A stretch of 64,000 bases of DNA from Chlorocebus sabaeus (GCF_047675955.1 NC_132931.1:2232001-2296000), one strand, 5' to 3'. Positions 34,829 through 46,375 are shown, counted from the first letter of the stretch. Made by a program: numbers and translations. The notes: generated from the letters alone by a model not told the origin.

Positions 34829-35053
34829 CCGCTGTGACTTCTGCCTGTAAACCCAGCACTTTGGGAGGCCGAGGTGGGAGGATTGCTTGAGGCCAGAAGT
34901 TCAAGACCCTGTCTCTACCAAAAAAAAAAAAAAAAAAAAAAAAAAGTGCCATGCTTGGTGGCGTGCACCTGTAGGACCAGCTACTCAGGAGCAATGATTA
35001 TGGCACCCTGGATGACAGAGCAAGACCCTGTTTCTAAAGAAAAAAACAAAAGG
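34829..35053 (+). mobile_element. Diverged Alu with internal deletions
   Basis: Left arm to ctctacca, an A27 run, then a shortened right arm. Confidence 0.8.
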
Positions 35054-35055
35054 AC

Positions 35056-35300
35056 ATTGGAACCAGGTCCCCTCCATCCTAAGATGCCTACAGAGTATCT
35101 CTCTCTGCAAAGAGGAAACATCGTCCAACTCTGCACAGAGTGGAGCAGCAGGAAAATGCCTTCATCTAATTTCTGTGCTGCTTGAGAGGCCTGGACAGCC
35201 CAGTAACCAGCTCCTTGCTGATGAAGGGATTGAGGAAATGGCCCTAGTTGAGCTAAGGAAAATTTGGTTTCTTCTTTTGGTTCTCAAAGGGCAGGGTAGT
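35056..35300 (-). repeat. Unnamed ~250 bp sequence, copy 2 (inverted pair)
   Basis: Reverse complement of 27622-27875. An Alu begins immediately to its right, as one ends immediately to the left of copy 1. Confidence 0.75.
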
Positions 35301-35301
35301 G

Positions 35302-35592
35302 GCTGGGTGAGGTGGCTCACACCTGTAATCCCAGCACTTTGGAAGGCCAAGGTAGGAGGATGGCTTGAGGCCGGGAGTTTGAGACCAGCCTCTCTGGTAA
35401 GGCCCCATCTCTACAAATAATTTTTAAAAATTATCCAGGCATGGTGATGTATGCCTACCATCCCAGCTACTTGGGAGGCTGAGGTGGAAGGATCCCTTGA
35501 GCCCAGGAAGTTGAAGCTCAGTGAGCCATGATCATACCACTGCACTCTAGCCTGGGTGGCAGAGTGAGACCTCATCAATTTAAAAATAAAGA
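35302..35592 (+). mobile_element. AluJ-like
   Basis: Starts ggctgggtgaggtggctc; diverged right arm. Confidence 0.9.
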
Positions 35593-35954
35593 TTGCTCTG
35601 ATTCTGCAGAGAATAGGCAGGAAGGCCAATGGGGGGCTCCTGTGGGAGGGGGAAGACAGGGGCTTGGGTAAGAATGCCACCACACAGGCAGGCCCACCAT
35701 GGGCAATGAGCATCTCCACGCACTGTTGAGTCTGTATGAACAGAAAACATGAGTGGTCAATACAAGCCATAGCTGGTCACTGTCCCCAGAACCAAAGACT
35801 CAAGTGAGGTTGATAGAAGTGCTTCCTAAGAGACCACTCCTCAGGGGGATAAATACAGCCCAGTGGTTACAGCAGAACAGCCCTGCCTGGCCCTGTCCAT
35901 CAGTTTCGTGGTGCCTGGCCTGAGATATTCAGGCTCACAGTGTTTCAGCTACAG
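35593..35954. other. Single-copy DNA, nothing recognised
   Basis: No repeat or gene signal. Confidence 0.4.
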
Positions 35955-36328
35955 TAGATATATTAGTTCATTTTCACACTGGTTTAAAGATAATGCCCGA
36001 GACTGTGTAATTTATAAAGGAAAGAGGTTGAATTGACTCACAGTTCCATATAGCTGAGGAGGCCTCAGGAAACTTACAATCATGGAGGAAGGGGAAGCAA
36101 ACATGTCCTTCTTCACATGGCAGCAGGAAGGAGAAGAGTGAACAAAGGAGGAACTTCTAAATACTTATAAAACCATCAGATCTTGTGAGAACTCTCATGA
36201 TCATGAGAGCAGCATGGGAGAAATTGCCCCCATCATCCAATCACCTCCTACCAGGTCTCTCCCTCAACACCTAGGGATTACAATTCAAGATGAGATTTGG
36301 ATGGAGACACACAGCCAAACCATATCAG
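35955..36328 (-). mobile_element. MSTA-like MaLR LTR
   Basis: atattagttcattttcacactgg ... gagacacacagccaaaccatatca. Confidence 0.9.
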
Positions 36329-36724
36329 TAGAGCACTTGCAGCATTAGATGGGCCAGCTGCCTTGGGCTGGGCTGGGCCTGGGCCCCTCACCTTCTTCTG
36401 GTCCTTCAGCCAGGTGAGGCTCATCCACACAGTCCCTGGGGTAAGTGGACTCAAGTCTGGACAATGCATTCTTCACTTTCCAGAAGACAATGGCAGAAAT
36501 CCCTCCTGGTTTCTTGGCCTAAGCTTGGGTGCCAGCATACCCCATCAGAGATACCCCCCAATCAGAGGCAGCAGCTTACCTTCACCCTGAGGCATTCTGC
36601 TTCCTCTTAGCTGTGGCTCCTTATGTCTTTGGCTCCCTCCGAGGGCACCCTGGGGTGAGGGGGAATTTGGTTGTAATTATTGGAATCTCTTTCCAAAGCC
36701 AAAGGTAGCCATCTCCCTAAGGGA
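36329..36724. other. Single-copy DNA, nothing recognised
   Basis: GC-rich patch at 36357-36395 (ggctgggctgggcctgggc). Confidence 0.35.
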
Positions 36725-36985
36725 CAGAGTAGCAGCTTAGACGTGGGACTCTGTGTACAGAGAGGCCTGGATTCAAATCTGCAATCTTAAGAATTTGCGA
36801 AGTCAAATTCTGCAAGCTTTATAGCCCCCTTAACGTCATCTATTAGCAGGAATACAAACAACTCCTACTTCACAGTGTGGCTGGGAGACTCAGATGAGAC
36901 GGTAATGAGTGAATGACCTGCTGGATGCTCAACAGAATGCGGAAATAAGGAGCTGTCAATCAACATTAGCTGCAATAGAAACGAT
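36725..36985 (+). mobile_element. MIR
   Basis: 'gcctggattcaaatctgc ... gggagactcagatgagacggtaatg' in MIR order. Confidence 0.65.
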
Positions 36986-37170
36986 GAGGTATACTGCTTT
37001 CCATGATTAAGAATGGCCAACTCTTCAGGATGGGAATAGATTCAAACAGTCGTGGATGGGCTGGAGCTGTACTGGAACTCATGAGTAATGAGGCGTGGCA
37101 CTGATTCGGAGCATGGCCTCAGCCATGGGTACATGGGGCTGGAGGGCTCCTGGTAGTAACTGGGCAGGAG

Positions 37171-37448
37171 GCCGGGTGCAGTGGCTCATGCCTGTAATCC
37201 CCGCACTTTGGAAGGCTGAGGCGGATGGATCACTTGAGGTCAGGAGTTCGAGACCAGCCTGGCCAACATGGTGAAACCTTGTCTCTACTAAAAGTACAAA
37301 AATTAGCTGGGTGTGGTGGGACGTGCCTGTAATCCCAGGTACTTGGGAGGCTGAGGCAGGAGAATCGCTTGAACCAGGAAGATAGAGGTTGCAGTGAGCC
37401 ACTGCACTCCAGCCTGGGCGACAGAGTGAGACTCTGTCTCAAAAAACA
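37171..37448 (+). mobile_element. AluS-like
   Basis: Starts ggccgggtgcagtggctc; small deletion before ccactgcactccagcc. Confidence 0.92.
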
Positions 37449-37703
37449 ACCCCCACTCCTGCAAAAGCAAACCCTACCCCTCTCTGAGGTCCTTAGGTCC
37501 TTTAGCAACGTGGATGCCAATGGCGGAAATCATGCCAACGAGTCCTAGAGCTTGTGGATTGATTGTATCACTGTGTAGCATCCTCCGGCTCAGGAGAGAA
37601 ACCTTAGAGATGGGCCCAGTCTTAGACCCGCCTGAGTGAGTCCTGTGAATCTTGCCATTCATCTAGGATAGGCCCCAACTTATCAAGGTAGAAAATAAAA
37701 AAG

Positions 37704-37985
37704 GAAGCTACTCAGGAGGTTGAGGCAAGAGGATCTTTTGGGGCTAGGGGTTAAAGACCAGTCTGGTCAACATAGCAAAATCCCATCCCTACAAGAAAAC
37801 AAAAAAATTATACAGGAGTGGTGGCATGCGTCTGTAGTCCGAGCTCCTGGGGAGGCTGAGGTGGAAGGATCTCCCGAGGTCAGGAGTTTGAGGCTGCAGT
37901 GAGCTACGATCACACCACTGCATTCCAGCTTGGGTAACACAGTGAGACCCGTTCTCTAGAAAAATAAAAATAAATTAAGAAAGAA
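37704..37985 (+). mobile_element. Diverged, rearranged Alu
   Basis: Begins with gctactcaggaggttgagg; the normal 5' end is missing. Confidence 0.75.
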
Positions 37986-38501
37986 AATTGAAAGGATGGA
38001 AATAAACAATCTTGTTTTACACCAGATTCATATTTTTGCAAGGTGCATGGTTTGGGGGACAAGATGGTCCTGAAATGCTGGGTGGGTTTAGTGCGCCTAA
38101 AATTCATTTTTACAACCCAAAAGTGCCATTAGGTTAGGGCACTACACATTTTAGTCCTCAGTTCTAGAAAGTTAAAATTTAACTTTAAAATTTTAGAATG
38201 TAAAAGCCGCAGATATTATGACTCAACTGAAGCCGGTCCTCTGCTTTAGGATTGTATTGGAAGTAACTGGAAGGCCTCATCACTTGCTGATGGAGGAAGG
38301 AAGCCTGGAGGGCTGCCTGGGGGAAGAATTTTCCTACTCAACAAAACAAGGGGGCTCCATTGAGAACTGGACACCGGTGACTGAGGGCAAGGCTGGCCTC
38401 TCTCTGTTGCCTTTCGCAGGGGGCTCTTCAGGGGTCTCTGGCTCCTGCTAAGGGACAGGAAGCCTGGGTCTCTGCCCCAAGATGGCAGGAGGTACAAATT
38501 C
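37986..38501. other. Single-copy DNA, nothing recognised
   Basis: AT-rich at 38170-38200; no gene signal. Confidence 0.4.
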
Positions 38502-38516
38502 AGGTGCATGTATTTT

Positions 38517-39000
38517 CTTCTTTTTTCTCTTTCTTTCTTTCTTTCCTTCCTTCCTTCCCTTCCTTCCTTCCTTCCTTCCTTCCTTCCTTCCTTCCTTCCT
38601 TCCTTCCTTCCTTCCTTCCTTCCTTCCTTTCTTTCTTTCTTTCTTTCTTTCTTTCCTTTCTTTCTTTTCTTTTCTTTCTTTCTCTTTCTTTCTTCCTTTC
38701 TCTTTCTTTCTCCTTCCTTCACTACTTCCTTTCTTTTTTTCCTTTCTTTCCTTCCTTCCTTTCTTTCTTTTCCATTCTTCCTCCCTCCCTCCCTCCCTCC
38801 CTCTCTCTCTCTCTTTCTTTCTTTCTTTTTCTTTCTTTTCTTTCTTTTTCTCTCTCTTTCTCTTTCTTTCTCTCTCCTTCCTTCCTTCCTTCCTTCCTTC
38901 CTTCCTTCCTTCCTTCCTTCCTTCCTTCCTTCCTTCTCCCCCCTTCCTCCCTCCCTTCCTTCTTTCTTTTCTTTTCTTTCTTTCTCTCTCTCTCTTTTTT
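38517..39000. repeat. Polypyrimidine tract (CCTT/CTTT)n, expanded Alu tail
   Basis: ~480 bases of C/T. The flanking target duplication (38502-38516 and 39151-39165) encloses both the tract and the adjacent Alu arm, so the tract is that element's tail. Confidence 0.93.
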
Positions 39001-39150
39001 GTTGAGACAAGGTCTTGCTCTGTCACCCGGGCTGGAGTGCAGTGGCACGATCAGAGCTCACCACAGCCTCCACCTCCTGGGCTCAAGCCATCCTCCCTCC
39101 TCAGCCTCCCAAGTGGCTGGGATTACAGGTGTGAGCCACCATGCCTGGCC
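39001..39150 (-). mobile_element. Monomeric Alu (FRAM-like) owning the tract
   Basis: Ends gagccaccatgcctggcc directly before the second copy of gatgcatgtatttt. Confidence 0.87.
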
Positions 39151-39165
39151 AGATGCATGTATTTT

Positions 39166-39680
39166 CCAGAGAGGCTGGATTATCTTCTTTGAATATGCCC
39201 AGATGGTGTGGGGCATCAGATGCCAAGCCCTTTTCTTAGAGCAGGTGTGTTACATGTAGCAAGGTAATTGTTACTGCCTTGTCCCAGGGCTAGTATCTCT
39301 GGGTCTCCTGGGGGTGAGGTTATCTGGAAAGCTAGCCTTGGATGGTCTGGAGGTCTATTTGAAGGAGACACAGGTTTAAGGACAGCTGTGAAGGAGGAAA
39401 ACCTCCTGCACTGCCCCTCTGCTGGTCCCTGTCCTGGGGCTAGGCTTTCTGTGCTACTCAGAAAAGCAAAATAAAAAAGGAAAGAGGAAAGAAGGGAAAT
39501 AAAAGAAGCACATTTGTCCACTGATACAAGACTTGTAGAAAGTAGGAAAATTAAAACTTGAAATTGAAAGAAAAACAGAAGGAATAAAGACAAAAGGAAA
39601 ATACAATAGTACAAGTTCTGAATAATTCCATCCAGTAAAAATTAAGATTAGGTGAAATTGGTAAGATGAAATGATAAGAT
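39166..39680. other. Single-copy DNA, A-rich on the right
   Basis: Purine/A-rich from 39465; no gene signal. Confidence 0.4.
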
Positions 39681-39694
39681 AAAATGAAATATTT

Positions 39695-39978
39695 TCTTTT
39701 TTCTTTTTTTTTTTTTTGAGATGGAATCTCATTCTGTTGCCCAGGCTGGAGTGCGGCGTGATCTTGGCTCACTGCAACCTCTACCTCCCGGGTTCAAGTG
39801 ATTGTCATGTCTTAGCCCCTGAGTAGCTGGGATCACGCCTGTTAATTTTTGTATTTTTACTAGAGATGAGGTTTCGCCATGTTAGCCAGGCTGGTCTCAA
39901 ACTGCTGACCTCAAGTGATCCGCCTGCCTCAGCCTCCCAAAGTGCTGGGATTACAGGTGTGAGCCGACGCGCCCAGCC
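39695..39978 (-). mobile_element. AluS-like
   Basis: Target duplication aaaatgaaat at 39681 and 39979. Confidence 0.92.
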
Positions 39979-40157
39979 AAAATGAAATCTTTTAATCTGA
40001 AATAAGATGAATCTGATAACATAAAGACAAAATGACACCATGAGAGTTCAAAAGCCAAGAAGATAAGACGTCAAAAGCAGAAAGGTTGACAAAGAGAGAG
40101 AGAAACAGGAAAAGGTGAGGATTTACATGAAGGATGAAGAATAAGAATGAAACAGGT
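39979..40157 (+). repeat. Local duplication around an L1 locus, copy 1
   Basis: gaaatcttttaatctgaaat ... gacaaaatgacaccatgagagttca ... ggatgaagaataagaatg also appears at 41247-41425. Confidence 0.75.
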
Positions 40158-40419
40158 AAATGATAATTTATATAAATAGAATCTCACTGGGAGGGACTAT
40201 TTTAAGAAGTCAGCTGGAAGCACTTGCAGAGGACGAGGGAAGTGGCTTTGTAACTGGTTCTTAGAGTGTCCTAAACTAAGCCTCCCCTCTGCAGAGGTTG
40301 GTGTCACTCAGCAAGAAGAATTAAAGGATGCTGGGCACCCTGCAGCTTTATCAGCTGCTGCTGCTACCTTGAAAAGATTTTATCAAGATAAACAGCCAGG
40401 GGCGCTTGTGGTTACTCAA

Positions 40420-40970
40420 GAATCTCAACATCACTAATCATCGGGGAAATGCAAATCAAAACCACAATGTGATACCACCTTACTCTTGCAACAATGGTCA
40501 TAATTAAAAAGTCAAAAACAAGAGACGTTGGCGTTGATGTGGTTGATGTGGTGAAAAGGGAACACTTCTACACTGCCGGCGGGAATGTAAACTAGTACAA
40601 CCAATATGGAAAACAGTATGGAGATTCCTTAAAGAGCTAAAAGTAGATTTGCCGCTCGATCCAGCAATCCCACTACTGGGTATTTACCCAAAAGAAAAGA
40701 AGTCCTTATATGAAAAGGACACTTGCAGATGTATGTTATAGCAGCACAATTCACAATGGCAAGATGTGGAACCAGCCTAAGTGCCGGTCGATCCACAATG
40801 GATAAAGAAAATGTGGTATATATACACCATGGAGTACTACTCAGTCATGAAAAGGAATGAAATAATGTCTTTTGCAGCAAGTTGGATGGAACTGGAGGCC
40901 ATTATCCTAAGTGAAGTAACTCAGGAATGGAAAACAAAATGCCATATATTCTCATTAATAAGTGGGATAT
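40420..40970 (+). mobile_element. L1 ORF2 3' fragment
   Basis: Continuous homology to the ORF2 C-terminal region: gaaatgcaaatcaaaaccac ... actgggtatttaccc ... the last frame reads WIKKMWYIYTMEYYSVMKRNE. Ends at ataagtggga, where an Alu is joined. Confidence 0.9.
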
Positions 40971-41246
40971 TGGGAGACCGAGGCTGGCAGATCATGAGGT
41001 CAGGAGATTGAGACCAACTTGGCCAACATAGTGAAACCCTGTCTCTACTAAAAATTGCAAAAAAATTAGGCGGGTGTGGTGGCATTTGCCTATAGTCCCA
41101 GCTACTTGGGAGGAGGCTGAGGCAGGAGAATCGCTTGAACTCGTGAGGCAGAGGTTGCAGTGAGCCAAGACTGTGCCACTGCACACCAGCCTGGGTGACA
41201 CAGCAAGACTTCATCTCAAAAAAAAAAAAAAAAAAAAAAAATGGGA
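40971..41246 (+). mobile_element. 5'-truncated Alu joined to L1
   Basis: Starts ttgggagaccgaggc (about 45 bases missing); tgggata occurs on both sides, so it looks like a truncated insertion. Confidence 0.87.
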
Positions 41247-41425
41247 TAGAATGAAATCTTATAATCTGAAATATGATGAAGGTTATAAAATAAAGACAAA
41301 ATGACACCATGAGAGTTCATGTAAAAGATAAAGCCAAGAAGATAAGATGTTAAAAGCAGAAAGGGCAATGAAGAGAGAAAAACAATTTGGAAAAGGTGAG
41401 GATTTACATTAAGGATGAAGAATAA
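41247..41425 (+). repeat. Local duplication, copy 2
   Basis: Same direction as copy 1, with small indels (extra tgtaaaagata). Confidence 0.75.
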
Positions 41426-41439
41426 GAATGCTTCTTTTG

Positions 41440-41472
41440 ATTTTCCATTCTTGAGTTACTTCACTCATAGGT
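41440..41472 (-). mobile_element. Short inverted L1 ORF2 piece
   Basis: attttccattcttgagttacttcact is the reverse complement of the ORF2 sequence at about 40910-40935. Confidence 0.65.
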
Positions 41473-41504
41473 AAGTTATGAGGATAGAAAAACATACAGA
41501 GCCA

Positions 41505-41690
41505 TCTAATGAACTGTGGGGACTTAGGGTGGGGAGAGGTTGGGAGTGGAGTGAGGGATAAAAGACAAAATCTTGGGTACAGTGTGTGATGTGCGCACTA
41601 AATCTCAAGAATCACCACTAGAGAACCCATCCATATAACCAAAAACCACCTGTACACTAAAAACCATTGAAATAGAATAATATTTTAAAA
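41505..41690 (+). mobile_element. L1 3' UTR fragment
   Basis: ttgggtacagtgtgtgatg ... gaatcaccactagagaac ... aaccaccTgtacac...aaaccattgaaat follows an older L1 3' end. Confidence 0.75.
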
Positions 41691-41701
41691 AAAGGAATCT
41701 G

Positions 41702-41996
41702 GGCCGGGCGCAGTGGCTCATGCCTGTAATCCCAGCCCTTTGGGAGGCCGAGACGGGCAGATCACAAGGTCAGGAGATCGAGACCATCCTGACTAACATG
41801 GTGAAACCCCGTCTCTACTAAAAATACAAAAAAGTAGTTGGGCCTGGTGGCAGGCACCTGTAGTCCCAGCTACTCGGGAGGCTGAGGCAGGAGAATGGTG
41901 TGAACCCGGGAGGCGGAGCTTGCAGTGAGCCAAGATCGCACCACTGCACTCCAGCCTGGGGGACAGAGCGAGACTCCATCTCAAAAAAAAAAAGAA
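41702..41996 (+). mobile_element. AluY
   Basis: Low divergence; ggagatcgagaccatcctgactaac. Confidence 0.93.
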
Positions 41997-42116
41997 AAAT
42001 CTGATCTCAGGAAAGTTCCCAGACAATGCTCACTCTGAAAACACACTGGGCACAAAGGAAAGTGCAGTAAAAACCTGCCTGGATTTCTAGACCCAGAACT
42101 CCCTGGAAATTGGGAA

Positions 42117-42180
42117 ATTTGGGTATTTACCCCAAAGAAAAGAAGTCATTATATGAAAAAGACACTTGCAGATGCATCTT
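42117..42180 (+). mobile_element. 64-base L1 ORF2 fragment
   Basis: gggtatttaccccaaagaaaagaagtcattatatg closely matches 40679-40735. Confidence 0.65.
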
Positions 42181-42193
42181 GAAGATGCATCCA

Positions 42194-42499
42194 GGCCAGG
42201 CGCGGTGGCTCATGCCTGTAATCCCAGCACTTCAGGAGGCCGAGGTGGGTGGATCACGAGGTCAGGAGATCGAGACCATCCTGGCTAACACAGTGAAACC
42301 CCGTCTGTACGAAAAATACAAAAAATTAGCCGGGTGTGGTGGCAGGCGCCTGTAGTCCCAGCTGCTCAGGAGGCTGAGGCAGGAGAATGGCGTGAACCTG
42401 GGAGGTGGAGCTTGCAGTGAGTCAGGATGTTGCTACTGCACTCCAGCCTGGACGACGGAGCGAGACTCTGCCTCAAAAACAAAACAAAACATAAAAAAA
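42194..42499 (+). mobile_element. AluY
   Basis: Target duplication agatgcatcca at 42183 and 42503. Confidence 0.93.
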
Positions 42500-42513
42500 C
42501 CCAGATGCATCCA

Positions 42514-43184
42514 GATCAGCCTGGAGCAGGCCTGGTAAACTGGTCTTCTGTAGAGGCACTGTTGCCTTTGGGGGAATTTTTTGAAAAGGTGATTTCTCAT
42601 GACCTGAACCAGGTGCCCAGGTGAATGCCAGCTCCTCTCCCTCTCTGTGTAGCCCTGCTTCCCTCCTTAAGGGGAGCCCTGGATTCAGATTTCACTCTGA
42701 AGTGAGTGAAGCCTCCCAGCCAGCATCTACTCAGCAAAATCTGCACATGGTTGGGGTTGCAAGAGGCGGTATTGCCTGTGGGGTTTAGAACCAGGTCATG
42801 TAGTTATTTCATGATGGGCTCCAGCCAAGGCAAGGTGGGCCGTATTAGATCGTGCCTCAATATTACCAGTATGGCTACCTCTGTCTTTCTTTTCCCAAAT
42901 TTCTTTCTAGTCATGTCTTCATACAACCCAAGGGTGAGTGTTAGGGTGAGAGTTAGGGTTAGGGTTAAAGTGAGCGCCTAACCTGCATACCCACTTTGGG
43001 AATGCTGGAAATGAAGGCAGATCCCTGGGATTGAAACGAGATTGTTCCCTTGACCTTGACCCCCTTCGTGGGCAGGAACTCGAGTGGCTCGTTTCACTCA
43101 TCCTGCAGACTGTGCGCGGCTAAGTGTAAACGACTCCATGAAGGGTCAGGGTGACAGCCTTCTGCACCTGTGCATTTTGACATC
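42514..43184. other. Single-copy DNA with a short telomere-like repeat
   Basis: Contains the TTAGGG-like run at 42932-42966; otherwise no signal. Confidence 0.45.
42932..42966 (+). repeat. Interstitial telomere-like repeat
   Basis: gttagggtgagagttagggttagggttaa: degenerate units with two exact TTAGGG in a row. Confidence 0.8.
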
Positions 43185-43665
43185 CGGCTTCTTGTTCAGT
43201 GTCCAGGAAGAATCAGGTCACATGGACTGTTTGAAAGATGATGAATGCAGAAGACTTTATCGAGCAGTGGAAATGGCTCTTGGTGGAGGGGGAGCTAGAA
43301 AGGGGATGGTGTGGGGAGACAGTGATCTTTTCCCTGAAGCTCAGCCATATCTGGCTGGGCTCCCCTCCAAAACCACACATCTGAAGTTAGCTATGTGTAC
43401 CTGCAGTCTCTGTTGCTCAGTTGCTGCTTCTGTGCTCACCACTCAGCCACTTGTATCCTTGCTGGTCAGCCACTTGTGTTGCTCTTTTTCTTTTTATGGG
43501 CACAGGATAGGGGCGTGGCAGGCCAGTAAGGCAATCATTTGGGCAGGAAAATTGGGCCAGCTGTTTCAACTTAGGGCTGAGGTTCCAGACTGGAGGGTGG
43601 GGTTTCGCCGGGAGCCCAGCTGTTCTGTATCAGGATGACTCTAAGGCCAGCTGGGGAAAGTGGGG
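43185..43665 (-). mobile_element. Probable class I ERV LTR
   Basis: On the minus strand an AATAAAG-like signal (gataaagtcttct region near 43235) follows a U3-like region. It overlaps a 184-codon chance frame. Family not named. Confidence 0.35.
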
Positions 43666-44185
43666 TTTCTGGGACACCAGTATTCATGCAGTCAAAGCCA
43701 AGAAGGGCAAACCAGTGCCTCTCAAACCCAGCCTTAGAGGATTACCTGAGCTGATCCCAACATGAATCCTGAGGAAAGTACGGCAGCCAAATGCCCTGCC
43801 CCAAGATTCCATGGGTTACCAAAGAAGGAAGATCTGAGGAATCTTCCTTCCCAAGGAAGGACTAGGGAATGACTGCCAATGGATATGAGGTTCCTTTTGG
43901 GAATGATGAAAATGGTCTAAAATGGGCTGTGGTGATCACAATCCATTTTAGACCATTTGCACAATTATCGTGTGCATCATGGAATTTTGAAGCAGTAAGG
44001 TGAGAACTGTGATGCTTTGAGTAGTGGCAGGGCATCGTCAGCATGGCATTCATGTGTTGTCCAGCTCAACTTTGCACCACTGGGATGGGCATCCATCTTC
44101 TCGGCTACTTGGTGTTTCTGGGGATCTACTTCTAGGCTTTTCAATGGGTAGAGGTCTGCCAAACTAAAAAACAAAGTAATTACTT
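43666..44185. other. Single-copy DNA, nothing firm
   Basis: 43710-43770 faintly resembles the start of MER5 (cagtgcctctcaaaccc) but is too short to call. Confidence 0.35.
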
Positions 44186-44464
44186 GGAGTCTTGCTTTGT
44201 CACCCAGGCTGGAGTGCAGTGGCATGATCATAGTTCACTGCAGCCTCGACCTCCTGGGCTCAAGCAATCCTCCCGCTGCAGCCTCCCAAGTAGCTGGGAT
44301 AATAGGCATGCACCACCATGCCTGGCTAACTTTAAAAAAATTTTTTTGTAGAGAGAGGGTCTCGCCATGTTGCCCAGGCTGGCCTCAAACTCCAGGCCTC
44401 AAGCAATCTTCCCACCTTGCCCTCCTAAGGGCTGGGGTTATAGGTGTAAGCCACATCACCCAGT
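44186..44464 (-). mobile_element. AluJ-like
   Basis: Diverged, ends ccacatcacccagtg. Confidence 0.9.
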
Positions 44465-44729
44465 GACATAACAGCTTGAACTACAGGGAGACCCATCCAG
44501 GCGGGGCTGAGCAAAGGACTGAGAATCTCTGTGGAAAGCTCTGGTAAACTCCAGGAGCCCTATGTGAGCCGGAGGGGAAGCTACAGAGGACGACTGTCCG
44601 CAAGCGGTGAATATATGGCTGAGGTGCTGCGGATACTGTGGTAAATCTGGGGACTACTGTCTTCCAGAGTCCTGGAGGGTGCAGTGCGACAGTCACCCTG
44701 GGCAGAGCCCCTTCCCAAACCCAAAGGAA

Positions 44730-45240
44730 AATAATTTGTTCTGCCAAAAAGACACCTGCACTTGTATGTTCACTGCAGCATTATTCACAAGAGCAAAGAC
44801 ATGGAATCAATGCAGGTGCCCATCAGTGGTGCATTGGATAAAGAAAATGTGGTCCATATACACTGTGGAATACTACACAGTCATCAAAAAGAATGAAATC
44901 ACGTCCTTTGCAACAACATAGATGCAGTTGGAGGCCAACTGCATTATCCTAAGCGGATTGATGCAGGAACAGAAAACCACATACTGCATGTTGTCACTTA
45001 TAAGTGGGAGAGACACACTGGGTACATGTGAACATCAAGATGGGAACAACAGAGACTGGGGCTACTGGAGAGGGAAGAGAGGGAGGGGGATAAAGGTTGA
45101 AACACTACCTATTGGTACTATGCTTGCTACCTGGGTGACCGGAATGTTTTTACCCCAAACCTCAGCATCACACAATATATCCATTTAACCAACCGGCACA
45201 CGTACCTTCTGAATCTAAATTAAAGTTGGAAATTTTAAAA
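44730..45240 (+). mobile_element. L1 3' end (ORF2 C-terminus and 3' UTR)
   Basis: WIKKMWSIYTVEYYTVIKKNE encoded at 44838-44900, then an L1 3' UTR to the A-rich end at 45240. Confidence 0.88.
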
Positions 45241-46375
45241 CCCTTAAAACAAACAAACACACAAAAAGAGGAACAGGGAAAAACAGCTCAGCAGAGGGAG
45301 GAGCTCCAGGTGAAACTTAGATACCCAGTGATTCCCTGCGTGGGACTCAAAACAGAAGGTCCCTGTGATCGTGTTTAAGGCCAGGGTGTCCCAGGGCAGC
45401 GTGGATTACCTCGAACCCACTGATGAGGCTCCTACGACCATGACTAATGAACATCAAGAGCTAATGGACTCCTCTTCTTTCTCAAAGCCTCTGCCAACTC
45501 TGCCGCCAAGAATTATAAGCATTTAGAAAATAATTATACATCTGGACAAATCAGTTTCAGTCTATTGGTTTGAATATAATCATATTAAAATATAATGAAT
45601 ACATTCAAACACACAATGCATGACTGAAGAGTCACCTTAGGAACCAGTGCTGGTGAAGCATGCTGGCTGGTAACCAAGAACTATGTGGCAAGACTCCACA
45701 GCAGCAGGGACGGAAGTAGAAAGCTACCCCAGGCTTGCAATTGATTTCTTTGTCATCTTTGGTTTAGGTTCTAATTGACTTCCTCCCACCCTGGTTCAGG
45801 GGAATCCACACAAAGTGGTTGTAGTTCCTGCAACCTGATTTTGTTGGCTGGTGCTAATCTTTGTGTCATTTGGGATGCAAAGGCGGAGCGTGGGAGGTAG
45901 GATGTTTTTGGCGGGCTGATGGCCAGAGACTGCAATCTTCTGAGCAGTCAGGGGTCTGCCTAGGGTCTCTGCCAATCCCATTGCACGGGGCATCTCACTC
46001 CTGTCCTCCCTCGGGAGGCGAGGACACCAAACAGCAGTGGTGCGTCTCAAACCCTTGTTGTCTTATTATTCTTGGCTTCCAGATCCCAGCTGGGACCGCC
46101 CTCTGACTGCACTCATTGAGCATATCTCCAGGTTTCTGGGCCTGGATGAAGACTCAGGCTCTATGGGAATCCCAGGGAAGCTGAGCCTCCATCTGGCAGC
46201 TGACCTGGAGACCTGAAGCATGCCTTGGCTAAGCATGCCTTTCCCCACTGACTTGCCCTGGACCAAAGACTTGGTCTCAGCTCTCTGTGGCCTCTTTGTG
46301 CCCCGCACTTCTCTGCCTCCTGGCCCAGCCCAGCCCAGCCCAGTTCAACCCTCAGCTGACAGATGCTGACACTGA
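45241..46375. other. 1.1 kb single-copy DNA
   Basis: AT-rich at 45510-45610; GC-richer after 45880 with a run of cagcc units at 46323-46342. No gene signal. Confidence 0.4.

Noticed and set aside
40781..41011. ORF with L1 ORF2 signature
   Set aside because: C-terminal remnant of a 5'-truncated L1 fused by chance to Alu sequence; also at 122-304 and 44607-44921.
42932..42966. Chromosome end
   Set aside because: Only two exact TTAGGG units, flanked on both sides by kilobases of unique DNA.
43084..43638. 184-codon ORF on the + strand
   Set aside because: No recognisable domain or family, lies mostly in a probable ERV LTR in reverse orientation, and has no splice or promoter support.
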